Translations under genes and position numbers: made by a program
Origin: Halegenticoccus soli
GTDB taxonomy: Archaea; Halobacteriota; Halobacteria; Halobacteriales; Haloferacaceae
Assembly (NCBI RefSeq): GCF_002844195.1
Contig: NZ_PEND01000001.1
Location: 434,001 to 498,000, forward strand
Length of the DNA stretch: 64,000 nt
Reading direction: 5' to 3'
Part shown: positions 8,178 through 16,764 of the stretch, piece by piece
Layout of the letters: the number at the start of each line of letters is the position of its first letter
Position numbering within the stretch: position 1 is the stretch's first letter
The notes under the pieces: generated by a model
The model's database searches: none
What the model was told of the DNA's origin: nothing
The model's input: the letters and a program-made list of their open reading frames with translations, nothing else

Positions 8178-9421
8178 GCCGCCACCTCCGCGAACGCGTC
8201 GAGTTCGTCGCGGCCTCCGACGACGAACAGTTCGTCGCCGGCCGAAAGCCGCGTCTCCCCGTCGGGGGCGAACTCCCAGGAGTCGCGCCGGACCGCGAGG
8301 ATTCCGACGCCGTAGGCGTCTCGCACCTTCACCTCGCCGATGGTCGCGCCGTCGAGCGGTCCGCCGGGCCTGACCGACGCCTTCCGAACGCGCTTGCCGG
8401 CCCGCCGGAGGAGCGAGAGCAGTTCGAACTCCCGCCGCGTCCCGCGCGAGAGCACGATCACCCGGCCGCGTTCGGCCCGGAGCAGCGCCCCGGCGTCGGC
8501 GCGATCGATCGAGACCGTGATCCGCCCCTCCCCGCCGGTCGTGACCGGCGCGCTCCGGGACTTCTCCGTCTCCTCGACCCCTTCGTCCGCGCCGCCGTCG
8601 GTCGCCGCGGGGGGCTCGCCGACGGTCTCGGACGGCGCGCTCTCCGCCGCGCGGTCGTCCGTCCGGGCGCTGACGACGGTCCCCGCGACCGCGCCCTCGG
8701 CCGTGACGACGCGCACGGATTCGCCGCGGGCGACCCCCGTCGGAATCAGCGCCTCGAGCGACACGGCCCGCTCGCCGGGCGGCACTCGTTTCGAGAGCCC
8801 GCCGACGGGCGGCGCGGCGGCGATCGTCGCGCGCGCACGCTCGTCGAGGGTCACGGACACGTCCGCGAGTTCGTGTTCGTTCCGCAGCCGGTCGGCGAGC
8901 CGCGTTTCGAGCTCGCTCAGCGGGACGTCCGCCGGGAACGTCCACGTCCCCTCTCGGATCTCCGTCCGGAGGGCCGCCGGAAGCGGCGGGTACCCCTCCA
9001 TGTCGTCCACGTCGCACGCGACCTCCACCCTGACTTGCCGCCGGTTGCCGACGAACTCGATCACGTCCGCCGACAGGGTGCGCCCCGTGAGCTGCTGGAG
9101 CGACACCCGCCGCGGGAGAGTATCGCCGAGCTTGTCGCCCTGCGCGTGCGCGTACAGGGAGAGCATGAGCACGACGAGGATGGCGACCACGAGCGCGATG
9201 TTGTGTTCGTTGTTCAGGACGGTTTGATCGTAGAGCGCGAGGATTCCGCCGTTGACGCCCGCGATGGCGAGCGAGAGCACGACGACACCGAACCCGGGGA
9301 TGGTGACGTCCGTGAAGTACTTGAAGATGAACCCCAGCGCGCCGGCCACGAGCGCGGGGATGATGCCGGTCAGAACCCCCAGATAGATGCCGTAGAGGAT
9401 TTCGACGGGGAGCGATGCCAT
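8174..9421 (-). CDS. Membrane protein with TrkA-C (RCK_C) domains, first of pair
   Basis: 415 residues. The N-terminus has three membrane helices (about residues 8-33, 42-62, 75-95), then a first TrkA-C-like region (TFPADVPLSELETRLADRL), an acidic and Ser/Thr-rich linker (about 255-300), and a final TrkA-C domain (GPLDGATIGEVKVRDAYGVG to LSAGDELFVVGG). It probably senses a small ligand or cation and controls potassium flux, together with its paralogue downstream and the potassium channel gene upstream, which diverges from it. The ATG at 9421 lies about 25 bases after the nearer of two duplicated promoter cores. Confidence 0.8.
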   Translation of the reverse strand: MASLPVEILYGIYLGVLTGIIPALVAGALGFIFKYFTDVTIPGFGVVVLSLAIAGVNGGILALYDQTVLNNEHNIALVVAILVVLMLSLYAHAQGDKLGDTLPRRVSLQQLTGRTLSADVIEFVGNRRQVRVEVACDVDDMEGYPPLPAALRTEIREGTWTFPADVPLSELETRLADRLRNEHELADVSVTLDERARATIAAAPPVGGLSKRVPPGERAVSLEALIPTGVARGESVRVVTAEGAVAGTVVSARTDDRAAESAPSETVGEPPAATDGGADEGVEETEKSRSAPVTTGGEGRITVSIDRADAGALLRAERGRVIVLSRGTRREFELLSLLRRAGKRVRKASVRPGGPLDGATIGEVKVRDAYGVGILAVRRDSWEFAPDGETRLSAGDELFVVGGRDELDAFAEVAA

Positions 9422-9441
9422 GTGAGCCACCAGACCCTCAT

Positions 9442-9488
9442 CCGATAAACAACTACCGCAGCCGGGCCGATAAACAACTACCGCAGCC
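9442..9488. repeat. Duplicated 22-base promoter segment of the TrkA-C operon
   Basis: Two exact copies of the 22-mer starting CCGATAAACAACTACC and ending CGCAGCC lie at 9442-9463 and 9467-9488, period 25. On the minus strand each contains GTTGTTTATCGG, a TATA-like core. The nearer core is about 25 bases from the ATG at 9421, the farther about 50. A duplicated promoter is the simplest reading. Confidence 0.7.
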
Positions 9489-9570
9489 AGGCGGGCGCGT
9501 TGCGAACCGCGTCGCCTCGGACGCTCGCAACGCGCCCGCCCGTCCGTCCGTCCGTCGCGGAGGGCGATCC

Positions 9571-9596
9571 GGCCGGTATTTATACGCGGACCGGCC
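9571..9596 (+). promoter_or_regulatory. TATA box of the potassium channel gene framed by an inverted repeat
   Basis: TATTTATA at 9577-9584 lies about 27 bases before the ATG at 9608. It is bracketed by GGCCGGT (9571-9577) and its exact reverse complement ACCGGCC (9590-9596), so a repressor bound there would block the promoter. The protein that would bind is unknown. Confidence 0.55.
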
Positions 9597-9607
9597 AAAG
9601 GTGTGAC

Positions 9608-10774
9608 ATGGCGCGGGGCAGGGAGTGGATCGGGACCCGGGCGACGGTGCTTCTGACCTTCACGGTCGCGGTGCTGTCCGTCGTCACCGGCATCGCCAAC
9701 ATCACCCTGCCGGCCAGCGGTCCGTTCGCGCGCTACGTCCCGGCGGTCGTCCAGCAGACCGTCGGGTTCACGGGGGCGCTGACCGGGTTTCTCATGCTCG
9801 TGAGCGCCATCGGGCTCCGACGCGGACTCCGCGCGGCGTGGTACTCCTCGCTCGTGCTGTTTCCGCTCACCGCCGCCCAGGGGCTGCTGCAGTCGAGCGC
9901 CTACTCGGTGCCGCTCGTCGTCCTGTCGCTCGTGTCGCTCCCGGTCGCCCTCCTCAACCGTCGGCAGTTCGACCGCCGCCTGGACCTGACGGGCACCCAG
10001 CTGGCGGCGATCGTGGCGTTCGTGAGCGCGCAGACGTACGGAACCGTCGGGACCTACGCGCTGCGGGAGGACTTCACCGGCGTCTCGACGCTGGTCGACG
10101 CGTTCTGGTACACCATCGTCACCGGGAGCACCGTCGGCTACGGCGACGTGACGCCCGTCCCGGACAGCCCCCGCGCGAAGCTGTTCGCGATCTCCGTGCT
10201 GCTCGTCAGCGTGTCGAGCTTCGCGGTCGCCCTCGGCGTCCTCCTGACGCCCGCCATCGAGGCCCGACTCTCGAAAGCACTCGGACGAATGACAGACACC
10301 GACCTCGAACTCCTGGAAAACCACATCCTCGTGCTCGGGCACGGGGAGCTGACCGAACCGATCGTCGACGAGCTCGCCCCGCAGGCGGCGTTCCTCGTCG
10401 TCACGAACGACCCCGAGCGGACGCGGGAGCTCACGGAGCGGGGGATCAGGGTGCTCACGGCGAACCCGAGCGACGAGGAGCCGCTCCGCCGCGCGCGCAT
10501 CGACGCCGCGCGCGCCGTCGTCGTCGCCACGAACAACGACGCGGAGGACGCGCTCGCGATCCTCACGGCCCGACAGCTCAACCCCGAGATCCGGATCGTC
10601 GCCGCCGCGACCGACAGGGAGAACGTCGCCAAACTCCGCCGCGCCGGCGCGGACACGGTCATCAGTCCCGCCAGCATCGGCGGGCACCTGCTCGTCGAAT
10701 CCGCGCTCGGCGGCGAGGGGGCGGAGACGGTCGCGGAGCGCATCATGTCGGAGGAGCCGTCGCGGGAATCCTGA
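9608..10774 (+). CDS. Potassium channel with TrkA-N (RCK) domain
   Basis: 388 residues. Four hydrophobic segments (about residues 12-33, 48-70, 76-95, 98-115) come before the pore unit, in which the selectivity filter TVGYGD lies at about residues 175-180 between two helices (LAAIVAFVSAQTYG and AISVLLVSVSSFAVAL). A cytosolic TrkA-N Rossmann domain follows (ILVLGHGELTEPIVDEL, then VTNDPERTRELTERG and VVVATNNDAEDALAIL). The glycine motif is GHGELTEP rather than the usual GxGxxG, so nucleotide binding may be changed. It mediates potassium movement across the membrane; the first four segments could be extra helices or a voltage-sensor-like module lacking an obvious Arg ladder. Confidence 0.9.
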   Translation: MARGREWIGTRATVLLTFTVAVLSVVTGIANITLPASGPFARYVPAVVQQTVGFTGALTGFLMLVSAIGLRRGLRAAWYSSLVLFPLTAAQGLLQSSAYSVPLVVLSLVSLPVALLNRRQFDRRLDLTGTQLAAIVAFVSAQTYGTVGTYALREDFTGVSTLVDAFWYTIVTGSTVGYGDVTPVPDSPRAKLFAISVLLVSVSSFAVALGVLLTPAIEARLSKALGRMTDTDLELLENHILVLGHGELTEPIVDELAPQAAFLVVTNDPERTRELTERGIRVLTANPSDEEPLRRARIDAARAVVVATNNDAEDALAILTARQLNPEIRIVAAATDRENVAKLRRAGADTVISPASIGGHLLVESALGGEGAETVAERIMSEEPSRES

Positions 10775-10789
10775 GCCGCCCCCCTCGGG

Positions 10790-12268
10790 TCAGACGCCGC
10801 CGCGGTCGACGACGGCGACGTCGCACTCGACAGACCGGAGGCGCTCGAACGTCGGCGGCGAGACGAACCGCGAGGCCGCGCTTCGATCGCGGCTCGATCC
10901 CAGTATCACGAGGTCGTACGCGCCGGCGTTGGCCTCGATGAAGTTCTCGATCTTCGCGCGCGCCACCCGGGTTTCGACGTTCCCCTCCGCGGTCTCGACG
11001 AGGTTGGCGAGCCGCGTCTCGGCCGGGCGGCGCTCGACCTCCGTGTCGATGCAGGTGCAGACGCTCACGCTCCCGACGGGGCCGGCCAGCCGGGTCGCGA
11101 AGTCGATCATCGCGTGGGCCGAATCGCCCGGCCGAGAGACGGTCACGAGGATCCGTCGCCAGCGCCGCTTGCCGGTCGCAGAGCGGAAGGCGATCGCGTC
11201 GGTCGGCCCGTCGAAGACGGCCCGGACGACCCCGGAGAGCAGCCCCCGTTCCTCCTCGTAGGGCGTCACGACGAGGTCGCAGCCGGCCTCGCGAGCCGTC
11301 CGGACGATGGTCGTTCCGGGATCGCCGCTGGCGACGACGACCTCGCAGGGGACGCCCACCCGGGTGCGGATCGTCGCCGCGTGCGCTTCGAGGTCGGCCG
11401 CTGCGCCCGCGGCCGCGCGCCGCGCCGCCTCGTCGGCGAGTTCGCCGTCCCCCGTACCGACGGTCTCGTCCGCGACGGGGACGCCCTCGGCCGCCGCGCG
11501 CTCTTCGAGCACCTCTCGCTCGGCCGCGGCGAGCCGGTCGTCGTCGACCACGTCGAGCAGGACGACCTTCCCGGCCTCGTGGGCCGCGGCGAGCCGGGCC
11601 CCGAACAGCGCCGCCGTCTCGGGATCGTCGCCGCGCATCGGCACGAGCACGTGGTCGTCGCTCTGGGTGGTTCCGTAGAGGTAGCGCGCCCGCCGCTCGT
11701 AGAACCGCGAGCGCCAGACGGCGAACGCCGCGGCGACGATGCCCCCGGAGACGGCGATGCTGACCACGTACGCCGACGGACTCGCGCCGTCCGTGAGAAG
11801 CACGAGGAGCGCCGTCGAGAACGCGGCCGGCTCTTCGACGCTGAACGCCCACGTGACCGCGCCGGTCAGGAAGATGCTGAGGGCGGCGCTCGCCGGACTC
11901 ACGCCCGGGAGCGGCGCAGTCACGCCAACCGCGGCGGCCACGACCTCCTCCGCGGCCCACCCGCAGACCGCGCCGAGGGTGAGGCCGGCGACGAACTTGG
12001 CCGGCGACGCGTAGCGCCCCTCGGGGTCGGCGAAGAGCGTGTACGCGCCCGCGGCGAGCGGCGGAAACAGCAGGAAGGTCAGCCCCGGCAGCGCGTTCGA
12101 CAGCACCGTCACGAGCGCGATGAGCAGCGGCACGACGAGGAGGATCGTGAGGTGGAGCAGGTTGCTCGTGTCCTCCGCCCAGCGCCGGAACTCGGCGACC
12201 TCACGCCGTTCGAGCCGTCGCGCCCGTCGAACGAGGTCGGCGGCGCGCGCTTCGAGTCGGTCCAGCAT
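10790..12268 (-). CDS. HPP-family membrane protein with two UspA domains
   Basis: 492 residues. A short coiled, charged N-terminus (residues 1-35) leads into an HPP-type membrane domain with about five to six helices (about 38-190; FLLFPPLAAGAYTLF and AAFSTALLVLLTDGASPSA). Two cytosolic universal stress (UspA) domains follow, about 210-350 and 370-490; the second ends VILGSSRDRS with VECDVAVVD, while neither keeps a clean G-2X-G-9X-G(S/T) ATP site. HPP proteins elsewhere transport nitrite or related anions; here a stress-controlled transporter is inferred. It begins 21 bases after the uridine phosphorylase gene ends and may share its transcript. Confidence 0.82.
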   Translation of the reverse strand: MLDRLEARAADLVRRARRLERREVAEFRRWAEDTSNLLHLTILLVVPLLIALVTVLSNALPGLTFLLFPPLAAGAYTLFADPEGRYASPAKFVAGLTLGAVCGWAAEEVVAAAVGVTAPLPGVSPASAALSIFLTGAVTWAFSVEEPAAFSTALLVLLTDGASPSAYVVSIAVSGGIVAAAFAVWRSRFYERRARYLYGTTQSDDHVLVPMRGDDPETAALFGARLAAAHEAGKVVLLDVVDDDRLAAAEREVLEERAAAEGVPVADETVGTGDGELADEAARRAAAGAAADLEAHAATIRTRVGVPCEVVVASGDPGTTIVRTAREAGCDLVVTPYEEERGLLSGVVRAVFDGPTDAIAFRSATGKRRWRRILVTVSRPGDSAHAMIDFATRLAGPVGSVSVCTCIDTEVERRPAETRLANLVETAEGNVETRVARAKIENFIEANAGAYDLVILGSSRDRSAASRFVSPPTFERLRSVECDVAVVDRGGV

Positions 12269-12289
12269 CTTCGTGCGGGGCTGGGCCGC

Positions 12290-13069
12290 CTACGCGATGC
12301 GCGCGACGGCGTCGAGCGCGATGCCGATGGCGCGCTCGACGTTGTTCTTCGCCTTCTCGGGCAGCTCCTCGTCGCCGTCGGCCCCCTTCTGCGTTCCCTT
12401 CACGAGGTTCCCGTCGACGGTGCAGATCGCGCCGGCGCGCATGCCCTTCCGGCGGGCCAGCGCGAACACCGTCGCGGCCTCCATCTCGATCGCGAGCAGG
12501 TTCGCCTCGTTCCAGTCTCTCACGTACTCGTCGCTCTCGTTGTAGAACGCGTCGTCGCTGACGATGGGGCCGACGTGGACTCGGCCCGCGGCGTCGCCGC
12601 TCGCCCCCTCCGCGGCCTCGTTCGAGGCCGCGCGCTCCTCGTTTTCCTCGGCCGCATCGACGAGCGCGGTCAGCACCTCGTAATCCGGGACCGCGGGGTA
12701 CACCGCGGACTCGTAGCGCTTCGAGGTGCCCTCCTCCTTCGCGGCGCCCGTCGCCACGATCATGTCCCCGATCTCGACGCGCTCCTGGAGCGCGCCGATC
12801 GTGCCGACGCGGACGACCGTGTTCACGCCGACGCGCGAGAGCTCCTCGATCGCGATGGCGGCGGAGGGACAGCCGATGCCGGTCGAGCAGATCGTGAGCC
12901 CGACGCCCTCGTACTCGGCGTTGACGATCTTGTACTCGCGGTTCTGCGACACCTCCTCGACGTTCTCGCACTGCCTCGCGATCCGGTCGACGCGGCCCGG
13001 ATCGCCGGGCACCAGCGCGATCTCGTTGACGTCTCCCTCCTCGACGAGCAGGTGGGGCTGTTTTGCCAT
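12290..13069 (-). CDS. udp: Uridine phosphorylase / nucleoside phosphorylase
   Basis: 259 residues, cytosolic. It splits uridine (or a related nucleoside) with phosphate to ribose-1-phosphate and the base. Family signatures are LVPGDPGRVDRIA near the N-terminus (phosphate site), STGIGCPSAAIAIEEL, VRVGTIGALQ and NLLAIEMEAATVFALA with the ribose-binding Glu-Met-Glu. A variable acidic insert (about residues 145-165) is typical of halophiles. The ATG at 13069 opens MAKQPHLLVEEGDV, with a T-rich element about 28 bases upstream; the longer frame to 13126 would begin upstream of this promoter. With the PfkB kinase and DeoC nearby it suggests use of nucleosides as carbon. Confidence 0.92.
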   Translation of the reverse strand: MAKQPHLLVEEGDVNEIALVPGDPGRVDRIARQCENVEEVSQNREYKIVNAEYEGVGLTICSTGIGCPSAAIAIEELSRVGVNTVVRVGTIGALQERVEIGDMIVATGAAKEEGTSKRYESAVYPAVPDYEVLTALVDAAEENEERAASNEAAEGASGDAAGRVHVGPIVSDDAFYNESDEYVRDWNEANLLAIEMEAATVFALARRKGMRAGAICTVDGNLVKGTQKGADGDEELPEKAKNNVERAIGIALDAVARIA

Positions 13070-13727
13070 ACTGTCGGCTCTCGCGTCGGCGGGAAAAATG
13101 ACGCGGTTGGGTCGACCGCGGGTCACGATCGGCGGCGCGTCGCTCCCGACGAGCCGCGTCCGCGCGCTCGCCTCTCGGCTGTCGAAACGTTCGCGCCGTC
13201 CGACGTTCCGGCCCGTTCGAGCCGGCCGTTCAGTCCCCGCGATCCCGACTGTTTATCGGTCCCGATCGCCTAACGCGGTGTTGCCGCCGCCAGTTCGCCC
13301 GCTACCTCCCTTCGCGGGCCGAACGAACCCGTCGCGGGGCGTCCGATCGACAGAGTGTGAACGGTTGAAACGGAACTCTCGTTTACTATCGTTTATCGGA
13401 CGCCGGGACCCGCGTCGGGGGCGCCCGACAGTTTAGCGCGCTTTCGGCGAGTAACGGGATTTTGAAGCCTCGCGACGACCGCTCAGCGAGAACGATCGTT
13501 GTCAATTGAGCGATGATCGGGAAAACGTACAATATTCCCGATGCAACTACCGTCGGCGTTGAATACGGGTTCTGTCGACAGTACCGAGCGAGCGACGAGC
13601 GCTCGGACGGAGTTCGTTCGGTGCGGTTGACTCGACCGCTCGGCCTTCGGTGCGGTGGTTGAATCTGACTCGACCGCTCGGCCGGTTGAATCGGGCCTTC
13701 GTCCGGGCGTTCCTGCTCGTGATACCC
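13070..13727. other. Gene-free stretch between udp and the Q/N-rich protein gene
   Basis: 658 bases with no supportable gene. The left end carries the udp promoter. The right half is less GC-rich and contains AT patches (for example ACAATATTCCCG near 13530) and an 18-base direct repeat at 13628 and 13666. The next start codon at 13728 has no clear TATA at -27, so the message may have a long leader here. Confidence 0.55.
13628..13683. repeat. 18-base direct repeat upstream of the Q/N-rich protein gene
   Basis: TGACTCGACCGCTCGGCC occurs at 13628-13645 and again at 13666-13683, period 38, each followed within a few bases by GGTTGAATC-like sequence. It lies 45-100 bases before the start codon and could be a regulator site or leader structure. 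Confidence 0.6.
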
Positions 13728-14090
13728 ATGAAAAAGGCACTACGCATCCTGATGGCCCTCGTGGTCGTCGGCACCGTCTTCAGCGCCGGTCTCGCGGGAA
13801 CCGTCGCCGCGGACCACAGCGACTGGAAAGACAAGATGAAGGACAAGGCGAAGGACAAGACCACGATCAAGCAGAACCAGGAGAACTACCAGAACGCCGA
13901 GGCGAGCGTCGACCAGGACCAGGACGTCGACCAGTCTAACGAGAACACGCAGGTTGGCGCGTCCGTGGGCGTGTTCAACAAGGGCGACCAGTCGGTCAGC
14001 CAGAGCAACAGCCAGGCCAACTACAACAGCCAGACCGGCAGCGCCTCCGCGTCCAACTCCGCCACGCAGAGCCAGAGCGCCAGCGCGTAA
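13728..14090 (+). CDS. Small secreted Q/N/S-rich protein
   Basis: 120 residues. A Sec signal peptide (MKKALRILMALVVVGTVFSA, cleavage likely after AGTVAA near residue 29) leads to a short Lys/Asp segment and then about 85 residues of low complexity rich in Gln, Asn, Ser and Asp, with recurring DQD, QSN and SASASNS blocks and a single GASVGVFN segment. There are no cysteines and almost no aromatic residues. The composition recalls functional amyloid or biofilm-fibre subunits such as curlin repeats, but that is only a likeness of composition. A run of six T at 14107 follows. The start is fixed by the signal peptide. Confidence 0.75.
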   Translation: MKKALRILMALVVVGTVFSAGLAGTVAADHSDWKDKMKDKAKDKTTIKQNQENYQNAEASVDQDQDVDQSNENTQVGASVGVFNKGDQSVSQSNSQANYNSQTGSASASNSATQSQSASA

Positions 14091-14106
14091 TCGGTAACCG
14101 ACCCCG

Positions 14107-14112
14107 TTTTTT
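14107..14112 (+). terminator. T-run terminator
   Basis: CCCCGTTTTTTAG lies 17 bases after the stop of the Q/N/S-rich gene; archaeal RNA polymerase commonly stops in such T-runs. Confidence 0.45.
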
Positions 14113-14192
14113 AGATCCGGTCGACGACGGACCGAGCGTATCGGCCGTCCGGCGGACGATCGTCTCGTCGAAGCCCGTACCGCTTCCGACGC

Positions 14193-14705
14193 TCACGCGG
14201 CGATCGACCAGAGGACCGGCGCGATCAGCGTGAGCGTGACGCCGAACACGAGCGACGAGCGGAGCCACTGGCCGCGCACCGCGGTGGACTGGTCCTCGTA
14301 GATCGCGCTCTTTGCCCGGGGAAGCACCACGTAGGCGTACGAGGCGTAGACGAGGAGGACGACGACTCCCACCGCCAGCAGGTGCGGCAGGAGCGCGACG
14401 CCGGCGACCCGACCAAGCCCCGGCACGACGACCGAGAGCGCGGAGAAGACGGCGGCGTAGAGCGCCCCGGCGACCGCGCCGGTCGCGTGGTGGGCGACGT
14501 TCGCGTCGCGGGCACTCACCTCGTCGGGCTTCTTCCGCCTGAACACCGACGCGGCGACGTACGCGGGCGAGAATCCCTCCGACTGCCGGCGGACCGGCAG
14601 CGTCATCGCCAGCGCCGCCGCCAGCCCCGCTAACGCCCCGATACCGAGGTTCAGGGCGAACGAGAGCGCCGGCGCCGCCAGCTGTGGAACCGTGCCCGGA
14701 TTCAT
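14193..14705 (-). CDS. Four-helix membrane protein of unknown function
   Basis: 170 residues with about four membrane helices (residues 10-35, 75-100, 105-130, 148-168). A short polar loop with RRKKPDEVSARD and HHATG sits between the first two, which leaves a His pair (NVAHHATGAV) at the start of helix 2. I do not recognise the family. The ATG at 14705 (MNPGTVPQLAAP) has a TATA-like CTTATCTCG about 28 bases upstream, which favours it over the longer frame to 14747. It follows the PfkB kinase gene on the same strand but has its own promoter. Confidence 0.7.
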   Translation of the reverse strand: MNPGTVPQLAAPALSFALNLGIGALAGLAAALAMTLPVRRQSEGFSPAYVAASVFRRKKPDEVSARDANVAHHATGAVAGALYAAVFSALSVVVPGLGRVAGVALLPHLLAVGVVVLLVYASYAYVVLPRAKSAIYEDQSTAVRGQWLRSSLVFGVTLTLIAPVLWSIAA

Positions 14706-14747
14706 TATCTCCGAACAGTCCGCGCAGCGAGATAAGTTTGCGGGCAA

Positions 14748-15614
14748 TCAGCGCGAGAGTAGCTCTGACACGCCGTCCCAGTCGAGCGGCGTCCGCGCCC
14801 CCCTCGTCCGCGCGGCGAGGGCGCCGCAGGCGTTCGCGAGCGCGAGCGCCTCCTCGCACCCGTCGCCGCGGAGCAGCGACGCGATGAACCCCGCGGCGAA
14901 CGCGTCGCCCGCGCCGGTCGTGTCGACCGTCTCGACGGCGAAGCCGGGGTGCGTGTACGTCCTCGTCCCCGTCCGGACCTCCGCCCCCCGGGGTCCGTGC
15001 TTCAGGACGAGCGTCCGGTTCTCGGAGTCGAGCGCGTCGCCGAGCGCCGTGGCCGCCTCGCGGTCGTTGAGGAAGACGACGTCCGCGCGCGCGAGCGCGC
15101 CAGAGAAGTCCCGCTCGTCGAGCCGCCGCCCGGGATCGAAACTCACGGTCGCGCCGGCCTCCCTCGCGCGGTCGGCCAGCCGGGCGGCGGTGTTCGGACG
15201 CTGGCTCGTGAGGTGGACGTGCTCCGCCGACGCGAGCGTCGACTCGGGCAGGTGGCCGGCGGTGAACGCCTCGTTCACGCCGTCGCGGCCGAACACCATC
15301 ACCTCGCCGGCGGCCGAGACCGCGAGGTACTTCACCGCCGTCTCGCCGTCGGGCACCGTCTGGATCGTCCCGCAGTCGACCCCGGCGTCGATCAACTCAG
15401 CCCGCGCGGCCGCCCCGTGGTCGTCCTCGCCGACGCTCCCGAGGAGCGCGACGGGAACGTCGAGCCGCGCCAGCCCGCACGCGACGTTCGCCGCGCTTCC
15501 CCCTCCAGCGCCGGTCTGGGCCTCGATGACCGCCTCGCCGTCGGGTTCGGGCAGGCGGTCGACGTACAGCGTGACGTCCCAGTTGACGTGGCCGGCGCAG
15601 ATAACGCGGGGCAT
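14748..15614 (-). CDS. PfkB-family carbohydrate kinase
   Basis: 288 residues, cytosolic ATP-dependent sugar kinase. The start MPRVICAGHVNWDVTLYVDR, the AGGGSAANVACGLARL substrate/dimer motif (about residues 37-52), and the C-terminal DTTGAGDAFAAGF signature with the anion hole and catalytic Asp are all present. The substrate is unclear; ribokinase, sugar-acid and ribose-1-phosphate kinases all belong here. Because uridine phosphorylase and DeoC lie within 3 kb, phosphorylation of ribose or ribose-1-phosphate is a reasonable guess only. A run of seven T on the coding strand, 25-31 bases before the ATG at 15614, probably acts as its TATA element. Confidence 0.88.
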   Translation of the reverse strand: MPRVICAGHVNWDVTLYVDRLPEPDGEAVIEAQTGAGGGSAANVACGLARLDVPVALLGSVGEDDHGAAARAELIDAGVDCGTIQTVPDGETAVKYLAVSAAGEVMVFGRDGVNEAFTAGHLPESTLASAEHVHLTSQRPNTAARLADRAREAGATVSFDPGRRLDERDFSGALARADVVFLNDREAATALGDALDSENRTLVLKHGPRGAEVRTGTRTYTHPGFAVETVDTTGAGDAFAAGFIASLLRGDGCEEALALANACGALAARTRGARTPLDWDGVSELLSR

Positions 15615-15743
15615 GGCCGAACCGACGCGGCGGTCCGGAAAAAAACCTGTAGCCGTCGGCGAACCGATCAAACGGATCGGGGGAACCAGTTTCGGCGGAC
15701 TGGCGGACGGGTACGCGGCCGACTCGACGGGACCCGCCGGCGC

Positions 15744-16550
15744 TCACGCGATCGAAAAGAGGACGAGGTTGTGCGTCCCGGGACCGAGCCCCACGGCGGC
15801 GATCAGCGCCAGCAGGAGGTACCCCTCAGTCGGCTCCTCGCGGACGTAATCGGCCATCAGGGCGACGACGACCGACGCGACGGCGAGCTTCACGAGCACG
15901 AACAGCCATCCCGCGCCGACGAGTTCGGCCGTCGGCAGCGCGTCCCCGAACTCGATGATGACCCGCGACAGCGGCGTCCGCTCGCCGAAGCCGAGCACGT
16001 CGACGCCGAGGGCCGTCGAGACGCCGTCGAGGACGTGGCCGAACATCGCGAGCGCCCCGGCCCCGCCCGTGATCGCCGCCTGGGGCCGCAGGCGGGCCAG
16101 CCCGACCCACGCCGCGGCGGCGACGACGGCCGACGCGACCAGCCCGAGCGCCGGCCAGCGGGGGTGGAGCGTTCCCCGGGCCGACCCGACCGCCAGCGCG
16201 AGGCCGAGCGCCGCGAGCAGCGCGAACGCGCCGGTCACGGCGAGCGCCCGCGGCGCGCGGCCGGTCCCTTCGTCCGCCCCGATCCAGATCGCTCCGGCGA
16301 CGAGCGCGACCGTCAGGTAGACGGCGGGCGTCCCGGCGAGCGGCCGGACCGCGGGCGGCAGGGCGTCGAGGACGTACAGGACGTGCAGGCAGGCCCCGGT
16401 GCACATCCACGGCGCGAGCGCGACCACGTGCCGGTCGGTGACCGGCGGCCTGCGGCGGGCGAACGCCCAGCCGACGGCGCCGAGACCGACGAGCAGTCCG
16501 AGCAGGTACGGTGCCGGCGGCAGCGCGAACCCCTCCGGGAGGAGCTGCAT
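15744..16550 (-). CDS. DUF63-family membrane protein
   Basis: 268 residues with about seven to eight membrane helices spread evenly from residue 10 to the end. The motifs [19 protein letters not shown] and [18 protein letters not shown], with conserved His/Asp in helices, fit the archaeal DUF63 family, whose function is unknown. The ATG at 16550 opens [18 protein letters not shown]; the open frame further upstream is Arg-rich noise. It is divergent from deoC with about 210 bases between, so the two may share regulation. Confidence 0.8.
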   Translation of the reverse strand: MQLLPEGFALPPAPYLLGLLVGLGAVGWAFARRRPPVTDRHVVALAPWMCTGACLHVLYVLDALPPAVRPLAGTPAVYLTVALVAGAIWIGADEGTGRAPRALAVTGAFALLAALGLALAVGSARGTLHPRWPALGLVASAVVAAAAWVGLARLRPQAAITGGAGALAMFGHVLDGVSTALGVDVLGFGERTPLSRVIIEFGDALPTAELVGAGWLFVLVKLAVASVVVALMADYVREEPTEGYLLLALIAAVGLGPGTHNLVLFSIA

Positions 16551-16764
16551 GCGCGAACGGCCGTCGGGCCGGCGGGAAAGCCTTGCGATTAGGTTGACGG
16601 GCGAACCTGTCCGCGGAACCGACCGCGGGCGTCGGCGCGTCCCCGTCGAGGGCGGCGACGGGACGAGGCGACAACGGGACGAGGCGGCCGTCAGTCTCTC
16701 GGCCCGCCGCGGGAGCGACCCGCGCTTCGGCGCGTTTTTGCCCCCGCACCCCGTGGGACCGCGC

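Noticed and set aside
9442-9488. Two-copy repeat as a small CRISPR array
   Set aside because: Only two copies with a three-base spacer, no cas genes, and it lies exactly in a promoter.
8174-10687. 837-codon open frame opposite the potassium channel
   Set aside because: Only the part from 9421 downwards encodes the TrkA-C protein; the upstream part is antisense to the channel and lacks homology.
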